Below, piece after piece: positions 43,766-52,738 of a stretch of 64,000 nucleotides of DNA. The position numbers and the translations under genes were made by a program. Source of the stretch: Oscillospiraceae bacterium (GTDB lineage Bacteria > Bacillota > Clostridia > Oscillospirales > Ruminococcaceae); the NCBI GenBank assembly GCA_017518255.1, contig JAFWVK010000053.1, positions 27,122 to 91,121 on the forward strand, read 5' to 3'. Each line of letters starts with the position of its first letter. The first letter of the stretch is position 1. The notes beneath the pieces are model-generated. The model ran no database searches. It was not told where the DNA came from and saw nothing but the letters and a program-made list of their open reading frames with translations.

Positions 43766-44980
43766 ATGATATATAAAATTACTGAAATGCTGAATATGCT
43801 GCATCAGGAGCACATTGCGGCGCATCTGCTTTCACTGCCCGATGCAGAACAGCGTTCCATGACAGCACAGATTTCCGAACTGGATTTGTCGGTCTTGTCG
43901 GCTGCGCAGACAAATCAACAGCGCGGTGCTTTTTCGCCGCTGCTTGCAACTACGCGCCGTGAAATCGAACAGAACCGCAGCCGTTTCACGGAAATCGGTC
44001 TGGATGCAATCCGCAGCGGAAAGGTCGGTGCCGTGATGCTTGCCGGCGGACAGGGCAGCCGTCTCGGCTTTGACCGTCCGAAAGGAATGTTCAATATCGG
44101 CGTCAGCCGTGAACTGTATATTTTTGAGTGCCTGGTCAATAATTTACTGGAAGTGACAAAGCAGGCAGGCGCATGGATTCCGCTGTTTATCATGACAAGC
44201 GTGGACAATAACAGGGAAACCCGCGATTTCTTTGAGGAGCATAACTATTTCGGCTACAGCGGAGACAATATTTTCTTCTTTGTTCAGGAACAGCTTCCGA
44301 CTGTTGATACAAACGGAAAGCTTATGCTCTCCGCAAAGGGAACAGTTTCAACGGCTCCGAACGGCAACGGCGGCTGGTATGCTTCGATGTCGAAAACCGG
44401 AATGCTGAAAGTTGTCCGGGACGCAAAAATCGAATGGCTGAATGTCTTTGCGGTGGATAATGTCCTGCAGCGGATTGCGGATCCCTGTTTTATCGGAGCT
44501 GTGATTGAATCCGGCAAGGTATCCGGTGCAAAGGTTGTTGCGAAGGCGGAGCCGGAAGAACGGGTCGGAGTCCTTTGTCTGGAAGACGGCAAACCGTCGA
44601 TTGTAGAGTATTATGAAATGACTGACGAGATGGTTCACCGCCGCGAAGCAGACGGCACGCTTTCTTATAATTACGGCGTCATCCTGAATTACCTGTTCCG
44701 TGTAGACAGGCTTGATCAGACGCTTTCGGTCAAGCTTCCGCTGCACCGTGCTTTTAAGAAGCTGAAGTACATGAATGCGGCAGGAGAGATGATTGTTCCG
44801 GACGAACCGAATGCCTATAAATTCGAGACACTGGCGCTCGATATGGTGAGGCTTCAGGAGAACTGCCTTGCCTATGAGGTTGACCGCAGCAGAGAATTTG
44901 CACCGGTCAAGAACAGGACAGGGACGGACTCGATCGATACGGCGCGCGAACTGCTGCTCCGCAACGGCATTGCATTATAA
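43766..44980 (+). CDS. UDP-sugar pyrophosphorylase of the eukaryote-like UDPGP/AGX family
   Basis: This protein of about 404 residues makes a UDP-sugar (UDP-GlcNAc, UDP-glucose or UDP-galactose) from UTP and the sugar-1-phosphate. The uridyl-binding motif AVMLAGGQGSRLGFDRPKG, the MTSVDNNRETRDFFEEHNYFG region, GNGGWYASM (base and sugar loop) and FAVDNVLQRIADP are typical of UAP1/AGX enzymes rather than of bacterial GlmU or GalU. I chose the ATG at 43766, 11 bases after GGAGG, over a TTG 19 codons upstream that is close to the promoter. It stands alone and ends at a bidirectional terminator. It may feed glf with UDP-galactose. Confidence 0.88.
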   Translation: MIYKITEMLNMLHQEHIAAHLLSLPDAEQRSMTAQISELDLSVLSAAQTNQQRGAFSPLLATTRREIEQNRSRFTEIGLDAIRSGKVGAVMLAGGQGSRLGFDRPKGMFNIGVSRELYIFECLVNNLLEVTKQAGAWIPLFIMTSVDNNRETRDFFEEHNYFGYSGDNIFFFVQEQLPTVDTNGKLMLSAKGTVSTAPNGNGGWYASMSKTGMLKVVRDAKIEWLNVFAVDNVLQRIADPCFIGAVIESGKVSGAKVVAKAEPEERVGVLCLEDGKPSIVEYYEMTDEMVHRREADGTLSYNYGVILNYLFRVDRLDQTLSVKLPLHRAFKKLKYMNAAGEMIVPDEPNAYKFETLALDMVRLQENCLAYEVDRSREFAPVKNRTGTDSIDTARELLLRNGIAL

Positions 44981-45018
44981 GCTGCACGACAGGTGTATGC
45001 AGACTCTTTTATGAAACG

Positions 45019-45044
45019 AAATCCCCCGCAAATGCGGGGGATTT
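45019..45044. terminator. Bidirectional terminator
   Basis: AAATCCCCCGC (45019-45029) and GCGGGGGATTT (45034-45044) form a perfect 11-bp stem around AAAT, followed by TTGTTT on the plus strand. It serves the pyrophosphorylase gene (+) and the leucine-rich-repeat gene (-). Confidence 0.88.
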
Positions 45045-45048
45045 TTGT

Positions 45049-48000
45049 TTAGAATCGGATTGTGAAAGTGGTCTGTTCTTTATCCCAGTGGATATCCGCA
45101 TCGGCGAAAGGATCTGCATCGCCGGCAGAAGCAGCGGCGGCATCCGGCGTCTCAGAAGGAATATGCTCATCGAGCTTCGGGATATCCGGTTCCTCCTCAG
45201 CGGGCGGCGGCGCGGACTCAGCTTCCGGTGCAGGCTTCCGGCGCGGCATAGCATCGACATCCGGCAGATCATCCAGCAGACTGGCGCGCTGACGCGCTTT
45301 CCGTTCCTCCGGAGATTCCTTTGCACGGCGGCGCATTTCCTGTTCCTCCGGCAGATCGGGAAGATCGTCCAGAAGGCTGGCACGGCGGCGTGCTTTTGTT
45401 TCTTCGGGTGTTTCCTTTTCACGGCGCTTGAGTTCCGCTTCTTCGGGAGAAAGTTCTTTCTTCTTCTTTTTGCGTTTTGTCTTTGCGGGAGCAGGTGTTT
45501 CCTCTGCCGGCGGTTCCAGCTGCGGCAGCTTTGCCTTCGGGTCAACCGGAACCGACTTCTTGCGTGCCTCGGCGAGCTCGCGCTTCACACGCTCGGCATA
45601 TTTCAGTTCTTCTTCCTCTACGAAGCTTCTGGCAGCGGAAGCGGATTCATCGGAAGCAGGCTTTTCCTGCTGTTCAGGTTCCGGTGCCGGTTCGGGTGCG
45701 GCAGCTTTCTTTTTCTGCGCTTTTGCAGTTTTCTTAGCAGCCGGTTTTTCTTCTGTCTCTCTGACAGTCTGTGCCGGATCGTCAAAGTCCTGACGGAATT
45801 CCGGTTCCGGTGCAGTTTCTTCAACAGGTTCTTCCTGCTTTTCCTCCGCAGCGGGTTCGGGCTGTTCAGGTTGTTCAGGCTCATTTGCCGCATCCGTCTG
45901 ATCGCTCTGCGTCTCACTCTGCGGTTCAAAGAGGAATGCGGGATCATTGGAGGCAGCAGGTTCTGCGGGCTGCTCCGGTTCCGTCTGCTCTCCGAACAGG
46001 AATGCGGGATCGCCCGGATTGGGGGCAGGCTCTTCCGCAGCCGGCTGGGCAGACTGTTCTGCAAACAGGAAGGACGGATCGCCGGTCGGCGCAGCCTGCG
46101 GGGCAGATTTGCGCTTTGGAACGGGCGGAGCTGCGGCAGCTGCGGGCTTTTCCGCTTCCGCCTCTGCTTCCTCCTGTGCCAGCAGCGCTTCCATATTCAG
46201 CGGGACGAGTGTCATCATCAGGTGATGCTGCTTGGCATAGCGCTCGGCATAGCTCCCCTCCTCCGCATGCAGGCGGAATTTCGGGCATTCTGTGAAAGCA
46301 TTTTCACTGATTTCCGTGACGGAAGGCGGAATGGCAATATCTGTCAGCTTTTCGCAGTGGCTGAACGCTGACTGCCCGATTCTCGTAACACCGTCGGGAA
46401 TAATGATTTTTTCTATTCCGGCATGATAGAACGCCTCGTTGTCGATTTCGGTCAGCGTTGCCGGGAGTTTAACGGATTTCAAAGAGGTACAGCTGCTGAA
46501 CATTGCATGTCCGACCTTAGTCGGTCCCTCGCGGAACACGACCTTTTTCAGTCTGGTGCAGCCGTGGAAAATGTACCCGTCGATCTGACGGATTGTCGTC
46601 GGAAGTTCAATATGCTCCAGCTGATCGCAGTAGGAGAAAGCGCCGTGCTGCAAGCGGGTGACGCCTTCCGGCAGGCGGACGATCCGCACGGGGAGCTGTG
46701 CAAAGGCAGCCGGACCGATACAGCGGACACCGATCGGAACATTGACCTCAGGCTGCGAAATATTTGCATGAAGCAGAATATTTGCGCCGGCGATCGTATA
46801 CGGTTCCGTCCGTCTGGTCATCCACGGAGTATACGCGAACGCATCAATTCCGATTTCGGTCACACTCGTCGGGATGATGACATCCGTCAGCACGCCGCAG
46901 TTTGCAAAAGCATTGTCGCCGATGCTGATGACGCCCTCCGGAATCACGGCGGCACGGAGACCGCCCCGTTCAAACGCACGCGGACCGATTCGGCGGACAC
47001 CGACCGGAATCGGGCTGTAGCCGTCTGCACGGATCAGGAAGCGTCCGACAATATAGTGACCTGCGGTCATGCGGAAAAGCGGTGTATCGGCAAACGCATT
47101 GCCGGAAATCTCAACGATGCTGTCCGGAATATATGCCTCCTGCAGGCTGGAACATCCGCGGAATGCATTCTGCTGAATGTATTTCGGACCTTCCGGAATC
47201 ACAACGGTACGGAGTGAAGAGCAGCCGCTGCAAATGCCGTCGCTGACTGCATCGAGCTTTGCGGAAAAACGCAGCTCTGCGAGAGACATGCAGTCACGGA
47301 GCGCTTCATTTTCGAGCTTTTCGAGCGTATCGGGCATATAAAACCGCCGCATTGTCGTACAGCTCTGGAACGCATTTTTCTCGATCTGTTCAATCCCCTG
47401 CGGAAGAATAACCTCCAGCAGCGGGCAGTCGCGGAACGCAAAGCGCCCGATTTTTTTCAGAGTGCTCGGAAAATAAATGCGCTGCAGGCTCCGGCAGCCG
47501 TTAAAGGCATAGCTGCCGATTTCGACAACGCCCTCCGGAATCACGACAGAGACAAGCTGCCGGTTCTGTTCAAAGGCATGGTTGCCGATACGGATGACGC
47601 CGTCCGGAATCATAATATCGCGGACATTGTATTCCTGCGTATACTTTTTCAGAATACCGTATTCAATGAAGAAAGCGGGGTTGCAGCCGCGCAGCATATT
47701 CGCTTCGCGCTCGGTATAGCACATAATGCCGTGCTCCTGCGCAAACTGATGCGCCACACTTCCTGTTACGGTTGTAATGACCTGAATGTTGTTCTCCGAA
47801 CCGAATGCAAACGGATGCAGCTTGGTGACTGAGGGCGGAATAATAATCGCTTTCAGCTCTGTGCAGCCGGAGAAGGCATCCTCACCGATCTCCGTTACGG
47901 TTTCCGGAATATAGACACTTGTCAGGGAAGAACAGCATGCAAAAGCCTCCCGCCCGATGGTCCGGAGACCGGCGGCGAGCTTGAGATTGACCAGTGAAGT

Positions 48001-48486
48001 ACAGGCATAGAAGGCACGGTTGTCGATATGCTTGACGCTTGCAGGAAGGCTGATTTCCTCCAAGCGTGAGCAGCCGGAAAAGGTTCCGCGTGCGATAGCC
48101 TCAATCTTGTCGGAGATAAAAGCCGAACGCAGACCGCTGCAATTGCAGAACGCCCATGCGCCGATGGTTTCACAGCTTTCCGGGAGATTCGCAGCCCGGA
48201 GGACATGGCATCCGTCGAACGCATTCGTTCCGATTTCGCGCAGTCCTTCCGAGAATTCGACATCCTGAAGCTCGGCACAGAGTGCAAAAGCACGTTCGCC
48301 GATGGATTTCACGCTGCCGGGGATACTGACACTGCCGATTTCAGTCATGGAAAAAGACTCGTCACCGATTTCGGTCACGTTTTTCGGAACAGTGACGGTT
48401 TCGTCCTGCTTACGGATTCCGAGACGCTCCAGTGCGCCCGCCGCCTCATATTTCAGCAAAACGCCGTTTTTAATTTTAAACCCCAT
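45049..48486 (-). CDS. Intracellular BspA-type leucine-rich-repeat protein with repetitive acidic tail
   Basis: This 1145-residue protein has about 30 BspA-type (LRR_5) repeats of about 23 residues up to about residue 755, with the pattern IGxxAFxxCxxLxxVxIPxxVxxI. There is no signal peptide, membrane helix, sortase motif or dockerin, although most BspA proteins are secreted. The last 381 residues are low-complexity, rich in E, P and A. They carry three DPxFLF motifs near residues 802, 825 and 847, a lysine-rich patch, two copies of a 32-residue unit ending in RASLLDDLPD, and a final FTIRF. This looks like an intracellular scaffold with short binding motifs. I chose the ATG at 48486, after AGGAGG. 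Its partner and function are unknown. Confidence 0.88.
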   Translation of the reverse strand: MGFKIKNGVLLKYEAAGALERLGIRKQDETVTVPKNVTEIGDESFSMTEIGSVSIPGSVKSIGERAFALCAELQDVEFSEGLREIGTNAFDGCHVLRAANLPESCETIGAWAFCNCSGLRSAFISDKIEAIARGTFSGCSRLEEISLPASVKHIDNRAFYACTSLVNLKLAAGLRTIGREAFACCSSLTSVYIPETVTEIGEDAFSGCTELKAIIIPPSVTKLHPFAFGSENNIQVITTVTGSVAHQFAQEHGIMCYTEREANMLRGCNPAFFIEYGILKKYTQEYNVRDIMIPDGVIRIGNHAFEQNRQLVSVVIPEGVVEIGSYAFNGCRSLQRIYFPSTLKKIGRFAFRDCPLLEVILPQGIEQIEKNAFQSCTTMRRFYMPDTLEKLENEALRDCMSLAELRFSAKLDAVSDGICSGCSSLRTVVIPEGPKYIQQNAFRGCSSLQEAYIPDSIVEISGNAFADTPLFRMTAGHYIVGRFLIRADGYSPIPVGVRRIGPRAFERGGLRAAVIPEGVISIGDNAFANCGVLTDVIIPTSVTEIGIDAFAYTPWMTRRTEPYTIAGANILLHANISQPEVNVPIGVRCIGPAAFAQLPVRIVRLPEGVTRLQHGAFSYCDQLEHIELPTTIRQIDGYIFHGCTRLKKVVFREGPTKVGHAMFSSCTSLKSVKLPATLTEIDNEAFYHAGIEKIIIPDGVTRIGQSAFSHCEKLTDIAIPPSVTEISENAFTECPKFRLHAEEGSYAERYAKQHHLMMTLVPLNMEALLAQEEAEAEAEKPAAAAAPPVPKRKSAPQAAPTGDPSFLFAEQSAQPAAEEPAPNPGDPAFLFGEQTEPEQPAEPAASNDPAFLFEPQSETQSDQTDAANEPEQPEQPEPAAEEKQEEPVEETAPEPEFRQDFDDPAQTVRETEEKPAAKKTAKAQKKKAAAPEPAPEPEQQEKPASDESASAARSFVEEEELKYAERVKRELAEARKKSVPVDPKAKLPQLEPPAEETPAPAKTKRKKKKKELSPEEAELKRREKETPEETKARRRASLLDDLPDLPEEQEMRRRAKESPEERKARQRASLLDDLPDVDAMPRRKPAPEAESAPPPAEEEPDIPKLDEHIPSETPDAAAASAGDADPFADADIHWDKEQTTFTIRF

Positions 48487-48537
48487 ATTTGCGCCTCCTG
48501 AAACGGATGATTGCGACATAATTTATGCATCTTAATC

Positions 48538-48566
48538 ATTATACCACAGTTCCGGCAGTTTTGCAA
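48538..48566 (-). promoter_or_regulatory. Promoter of the leucine-rich-repeat gene
   Basis: On the minus strand TTGCAA (48561-48566) and TATAAT (48538-48543) are 17 bases apart. Confidence 0.75.
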
Positions 48567-48644
48567 GCAAAAGCAGGTGCGTGCAATGTAGAATTATCAC
48601 AGTTGGATTTGGGCATTTTGCACAGAGGCGGTGCGCCGCTGTCG

Positions 48645-48687
48645 AAAAAAGGTAACGCACGTTTCATGAATGAAACCGTGCGTTACC
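48645..48687 (-). terminator. Terminator of mreB
   Basis: Read on the minus strand, GGTAACGCACG and CGTGCGTTACC pair perfectly (48677-48687 with 48651-48661), with a further inner stem, followed by six T (48645-48650 complement). This is a classic intrinsic terminator that separates mreB from the leucine-rich-repeat gene. Confidence 0.9.
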
Positions 48688-48745
48688 TTAACAATAATTG
48701 TTTCCCCGCTGCGCCGGGACCGGAAGGGCGAAGCGTGCGATGTCA

Positions 48746-49759
48746 TTATCTGCTCTGCGTATAGGCATCAATGCGCTCAAAGCCGTCAAGCAGCATATCC
48801 TTGTGGCGGAAGGCTTTCTCCGTTCCCCTTGCGACGCAGGTCAGCGGGTCGCGGGCAGTCCGGCACGGAACACCGAGCATTCTTGTCAGATACGGCTCCA
48901 GACCGCCGAGCAGTGCGCCGCCGCCTGTCAGGAGAATGCCGTTCGCACAGATATCGCCGACCAGCTCCGGAGGCGTTTCCTCCAGCACGCGCCGGATTGT
49001 TTCAACAATCACATTGATATCATCTTCCAGTGCCTCTGAAATCTCCGCTTCGCTCAGATCGACCTGATCCGGCAGTCCGCGGGAGATATTTCTGCCCTTG
49101 ACCGGTGCAATCATATCCTCGGAGGGATTATACAGATTGCAGAGCGTTTTTTTCACATGCTCGGCAGAATTCTCTCCGAGCAGAACCTGATATTTATTCT
49201 GCACATAGCGGATGATCGACTGATCGAAGCGGTTGCCTGCGATTTTCAGGGAACGCGCCGTCACGATGCCGTTCATCGAGACCACTGCAATATCGGTAGT
49301 ACCGCCGCCGATATCGACGACCATATGTCCGACCGGCTTGTTGATTGCAATGCCGGCACCGAGCATTGCGGCAAGCGGCTCCTGAATCAGATGAACCTTT
49401 CTGGAGCCCGTACTCATCGCGGCATCCAGAATCGCACGCTTTTCCACATCCGTAATCAGCGACGGCACGCAAATCACAATCCGCGGCTTCATGACGCGCA
49501 CGCCTGCGGCGACGTCAATCAGCTCCCGCATCAGCGCCTGCGTCAGAATATCATCTGAAATTACACCGTCTTTCAGCGGATGCACGACGGCGATGTAGGA
49601 AGGCGAGCGCCCCTCCATGCGATAAGCCTCCGAGCCGACTGCGACCACGCGTTCGGTACGCTTGTCGAAGGCAATCACGGACGGCTCATTCAGAACGACG
49701 CCTTTTCTGCGGCGTGTAATGATGATATTCGCCGTCCCCAGATCAATTCCGATATCCAT
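48746..49759 (-). CDS. mreB: Rod shape-determining protein, MreB/Mbl family
   Basis: This 337-residue bacterial actin polymerises under the membrane and guides cell-wall synthesis. It has the actin phosphate loops DIGIDLGTANIIIT and DIGGGTTDIAV, the connecting motif QEPLAAMLGAG, and LLTGGGALLGGLEPYL. The length matches MreB/Mbl. It is preceded within 30 bases by a GNAT gene on the same strand rather than followed by mreC and mreD, so this copy is outside the usual mreBCD cluster and is probably an Mbl- or MreBH-like paralogue. GAAAGGTCGG precedes the ATG. Confidence 0.94.
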   Translation of the reverse strand: MDIGIDLGTANIIITRRRKGVVLNEPSVIAFDKRTERVVAVGSEAYRMEGRSPSYIAVVHPLKDGVISDDILTQALMRELIDVAAGVRVMKPRIVICVPSLITDVEKRAILDAAMSTGSRKVHLIQEPLAAMLGAGIAINKPVGHMVVDIGGGTTDIAVVSMNGIVTARSLKIAGNRFDQSIIRYVQNKYQVLLGENSAEHVKKTLCNLYNPSEDMIAPVKGRNISRGLPDQVDLSEAEISEALEDDINVIVETIRRVLEETPPELVGDICANGILLTGGGALLGGLEPYLTRMLGVPCRTARDPLTCVARGTEKAFRHKDMLLDGFERIDAYTQSR

Positions 49760-49789
49760 TTTGTTCCGACCTTTCTTTTAATTCGTTCC

Positions 49790-50266
49790 TCACTGTATCT
49801 CTGTTTCCATTTCGGTAAAATGTGAATGACTGACTGCAAAGCCGAGCTTCTCGTAAATCGGCTTTCCCATTTCGGAGGCGGAGAGCTCCACGCGGTTCAG
49901 TCCGAGCCGCTTTGCCTCTGCGAGGAGCCGCTGCATCAGACCGGTGGCGATGCCCTGCCTGCGGTATTCCGGCTCGGTATACACACCGAGCACATATCCG
50001 CCTTTTCCGTCAGGAAACCGCGGATTTGCCGGAATCTCACGGCAGCACAGAACGGTGCAGGCAGGAATTCTCCCGCTCCGGATATCTCTGGCAACGATGC
50101 AGAAGCAGTCTTTGTTCAGATGAGCGGAAAAATACAACGGAAGCTGCTTGTTGATCCGCGAAAGGATTTCCGGCGGAATCTGTCCGAATTCCTCCCCGAA
50201 ATACGCCAGGCGCAGCCGGACAAGCTCCGGAATCTCCGAAGCGCCGGCAAGAAAGATTTCCGTCAT
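49790..50266 (-). CDS. GNAT-family N-acetyltransferase
   Basis: This protein of about 158 residues has a complete GNAT fold: GYVLGVYTEPEYRRQGIATGLMQ carries the acetyl-CoA loop RRQGIA, followed by NRVELSASEMGKPIYEKLGF. The substrate is unknown. The start at 50266 follows GGGAGG by 9 bases; the upstream in-frame extension runs through the promoter and is not coding. It lies 30 bases before mreB and probably shares its transcript. Nothing in the sequence links it to cell shape. Confidence 0.88.
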   Translation of the reverse strand: MTEIFLAGASEIPELVRLRLAYFGEEFGQIPPEILSRINKQLPLYFSAHLNKDCFCIVARDIRSGRIPACTVLCCREIPANPRFPDGKGGYVLGVYTEPEYRRQGIATGLMQRLLAEAKRLGLNRVELSASEMGKPIYEKLGFAVSHSHFTEMETEIQ

Positions 50267-50291
50267 TTTGAGTTCCTCCCGATGTTGTATT

Positions 50292-50320
50292 ATTATATCA
50301 CAGTTTCCGGATTCGCACAA
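50292..50320 (-). promoter_or_regulatory. Promoter of the GNAT-mreB operon
   Basis: On the minus strand TTGTGC (50315-50320) and TATAAT (50292-50297) are 17 bases apart. Confidence 0.7.
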
Positions 50321-50345
50321 GTCTTTTGCAGAATTCTCTTTGTTT

Positions 50346-51194
50346 TTACTCAGCGAGGGCGCGGATAATGCTGTGTGCCGCGACATTGCCCTCACCTGCC
50401 GCCTTGGCATACTGATAGGGTCTGCCGGTGCAGTCGCCCGCGGCAAAGCAGTTTTTCAGGTTTGTCTCCTGATTCCGGTTTACGCGGATATGGTTCTCTT
50501 CGGTTTCGAGCCCCGGCAGCAGTGTGTTCAGGGAAACCGCCGTCCGCAGACAAAAGAGCCCGTCTGCGGCAAGTATTTCGCCGGATTGCAGCCGCAGTCC
50601 CGTAAAACGGAAACCGCCCTCCACACCCTGCGGCTTTTCGCTCCGCAGCGTCACATTCGGCAGATTCACCGCACAGTCCTTGTAGAATGCGAACAAATCA
50701 ATATGCTCCGCAAGCTCCGCGAGATATGCAATCTCATGTTCCAGCCGCTTCGCCGTACAGATTACGGCAATCCGCTTTCCGCGGTACAGCATACCGTCAC
50801 AGGTTGCGCAGTAGCTGACTCCCCTGCCGAGCAGTTCACTCTCGCCGGGGAGCGTTCCGGCAGCGGCAGCACCCGCTGCAATCAGTACTGTCTTTGCCTC
50901 ATAGAAATCCGCACCGGCACTGAGCGCATAATGATCCCCCATCGGCAGAACCGATGTCACAACCTGCGCGGTCACTTTCAGCCCCATCTGACCGGCATGT
51001 GCCTGAAATGCGGCGGCAAGTGCTGCACCGGATACAGCGGGAAAGCCGGGGTAATTGTGAATCTTCTCCGCCTTTGCGACCTTTTCGCAAATCGGATCGG
51101 ATCCGAACCAGATCATGTTTATTCCGTGAATCTGCAGGGTCAGCGCAGCAGAAAGGCCTGCCGGTCCCGTCCCGATAATTGCCGCATCAAACAT
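50346..51194 (-). CDS. Thioredoxin-reductase-like flavoprotein without an NADPH motif
   Basis: This 282-residue protein has the FAD-binding start AAIIGTGPAGLSAAL (GxGxxG, 8-13), the redox disulfide CATC (C129, C132), and the C-terminal FAD motif NCFAAGDCTGRPYQYAKAAGEG. In the inserted domain, where NADPH-dependent enzymes have a GGGxSA loop and an HRR segment, it reads IAVICTAKRLEHE, so the pyridine-nucleotide site appears lost. That pattern is known from the ferredoxin-dependent flavin thioredoxin reductases of clostridia, a reasonable function here. It is the last gene of an envelope operon, 23 bases after the foldase gene. No thioredoxin gene is adjacent. Confidence 0.82.
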   Translation of the reverse strand: MFDAAIIGTGPAGLSAALTLQIHGINMIWFGSDPICEKVAKAEKIHNYPGFPAVSGAALAAAFQAHAGQMGLKVTAQVVTSVLPMGDHYALSAGADFYEAKTVLIAAGAAAAGTLPGESELLGRGVSYCATCDGMLYRGKRIAVICTAKRLEHEIAYLAELAEHIDLFAFYKDCAVNLPNVTLRSEKPQGVEGGFRFTGLRLQSGEILAADGLFCLRTAVSLNTLLPGLETEENHIRVNRNQETNLKNCFAAGDCTGRPYQYAKAAGEGNVAAHSIIRALAE

Positions 51195-51217
51195 TTTCGC
51201 ACACCCTTTCCGCCGGC

Positions 51218-52726
51218 TCAGCCGGTCACATATTTGAAGTTTTCTTTATACATTTTGACTTCCGCCGAGTGATTTTTCTCATTCAGCGCATTCTTTTTCT
51301 CATTGTAAAGCTGATCGTACACTGTGGTTTTCCATGCGATTTCATCACCCGCTTTTTCATAATAGGCAAGAATCGCGCCGTCATCGACTGTCACGACAGT
51401 CATATCGCCTTCTGTGCGGCTGCTGTCAAACGCCCATTCCGTCAGTTCGCTGCCGTAGCTTGTCCGGGAGGGCGTAAAGCCCTTCACAAGACCGCCGTTT
51501 GCATAAGTCTGGGAATCCTGTGAATACTCATTGACCATATCCGTAAAATCACTCAGCTGGCTGCCGTTCGACTTGCATTCCTCCATCAGCTCCTGTGCAA
51601 AATCCTTTGCATTTTCCGTTCCGTCGAATTCTGCGGAAGCCAGATAAAGAATCCGGATATCGGCAGTCGGTTCCTCGCTCGGCGCCGGCTTTTCAAGCAG
51701 CATACACGCCTGCACCACACCGCTTTCTTCCAGATCAATCATCAGGGTATCGCCCCTTTCCGCCTCCGGACGCTTTGCCCATTCCTGCACATTGTCGCTG
51801 AAATAGGTAATCAGATTTGTGACCTTCAGCGCAGTGAGCGCATCCTGAATATCCTTTTCCTCTGCGTGCTTCACATCGGTCAGATATTCACGGACTGTTT
51901 CGCTGAATTCATCCGGCGTTTTGCACTGCTCCAGCTTTTTCGCAGTTTCCAGTGCCTGTTCGCGTGTGATGCCGTATTCGGGCTCGGCACCTTCAAGGTC
52001 ATAAGGGAAGGTATATCCGTAGATGCTGACGTTCAGGAAATCCTCCTCATGCTGATGATAATATTCGTCCCGTTCCTCGTCGGTGACGGTGATTGCGCTC
52101 AGCGCATCCGACTGATAATACTGGGAAAGGAAGGAAAGGCGTTTTGCTTTTTCAATGTCATCAACGGTCACACCCTTCTGATAACGGGAAAGGTCTTCTT
52201 CCTCCGCCTGCTTTCTGCATTCGGCGAGCTTTTCCTCCGGAAGCGTATACCCTGCCGCATAGGCAGCCTCGCAGAGCTGCAGGTGGCTCTCGACCGCATT
52301 GACAGTCGTATCCATGAACATATCATAGAACGAATAGCCCGTCTGATATTCCTGCTCCTTTGCGGATTTGCCGAGGTCAAATTTTGTCATGCTCTCGTCT
52401 TTTTCCATATAGCTGAGATAGGTATCCACGCACTGCTTGTAATAGCAGGCAAGCATGGCATCGGTTACCTCATAGTGCTCGGTTTTCGCGGCAATTCTGT
52501 GATGCAGGAACCATCCGCTGCTCTTGAGATAGGCATAGATTCCGAATCCGGCTGCGGTGAGTACACCTGCTGCCAGAACAGGAATTCCGACCCATTTCAT
52601 GATTTTTCTGCGCTTGTCACGGTTTTTCTCGCGGCGTTTTTTTCTGCGCTCTGCATCTCTTGCACGGATGGCATCGTAATCGAGTTTGGGCTGCTGAGGC
52701 TTTCTGGTTTTCTTTTTCTTGCTCAT
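51218..52726 (-). CDS. Membrane-anchored SurA/PpiC-like foldase
   Basis: This 502-residue protein has a very basic cytosolic start (MSKKKKTRKPQ, then RRKKRREKNRDKRRK), one membrane helix at residues about 44-68, and a long extracytoplasmic helical part of the SurA_N kind. The end (NGGLVKGF, FDSSRTEGDM and a final lysine-rich helix) resembles the parvulin rotamase fold but is diverged, so enzymatic activity is uncertain. It may act as a chaperone for secreted proteins. AAGGAG precedes the ATG. It lies between the DHHW and thioredoxin-reductase-like genes in one operon, suggesting a role in exported-protein folding. Confidence 0.75.
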   Translation of the reverse strand: MSKKKKTRKPQQPKLDYDAIRARDAERRKKRREKNRDKRRKIMKWVGIPVLAAGVLTAAGFGIYAYLKSSGWFLHHRIAAKTEHYEVTDAMLACYYKQCVDTYLSYMEKDESMTKFDLGKSAKEQEYQTGYSFYDMFMDTTVNAVESHLQLCEAAYAAGYTLPEEKLAECRKQAEEEDLSRYQKGVTVDDIEKAKRLSFLSQYYQSDALSAITVTDEERDEYYHQHEEDFLNVSIYGYTFPYDLEGAEPEYGITREQALETAKKLEQCKTPDEFSETVREYLTDVKHAEEKDIQDALTALKVTNLITYFSDNVQEWAKRPEAERGDTLMIDLEESGVVQACMLLEKPAPSEEPTADIRILYLASAEFDGTENAKDFAQELMEECKSNGSQLSDFTDMVNEYSQDSQTYANGGLVKGFTPSRTSYGSELTEWAFDSSRTEGDMTVVTVDDGAILAYYEKAGDEIAWKTTVYDQLYNEKKNALNEKNHSAEVKMYKENFKYVTG

Positions 52727-52738
52727 TTTTATACTCCT

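Noticed and set aside
45088..46371. A 427-codon frame opposite the tail of the leucine-rich-repeat gene
   Set aside because: Its Phe/Cys/Arg-rich composition is the mirror of the low-complexity Glu/Pro/Ala tail; no start signal is visible.
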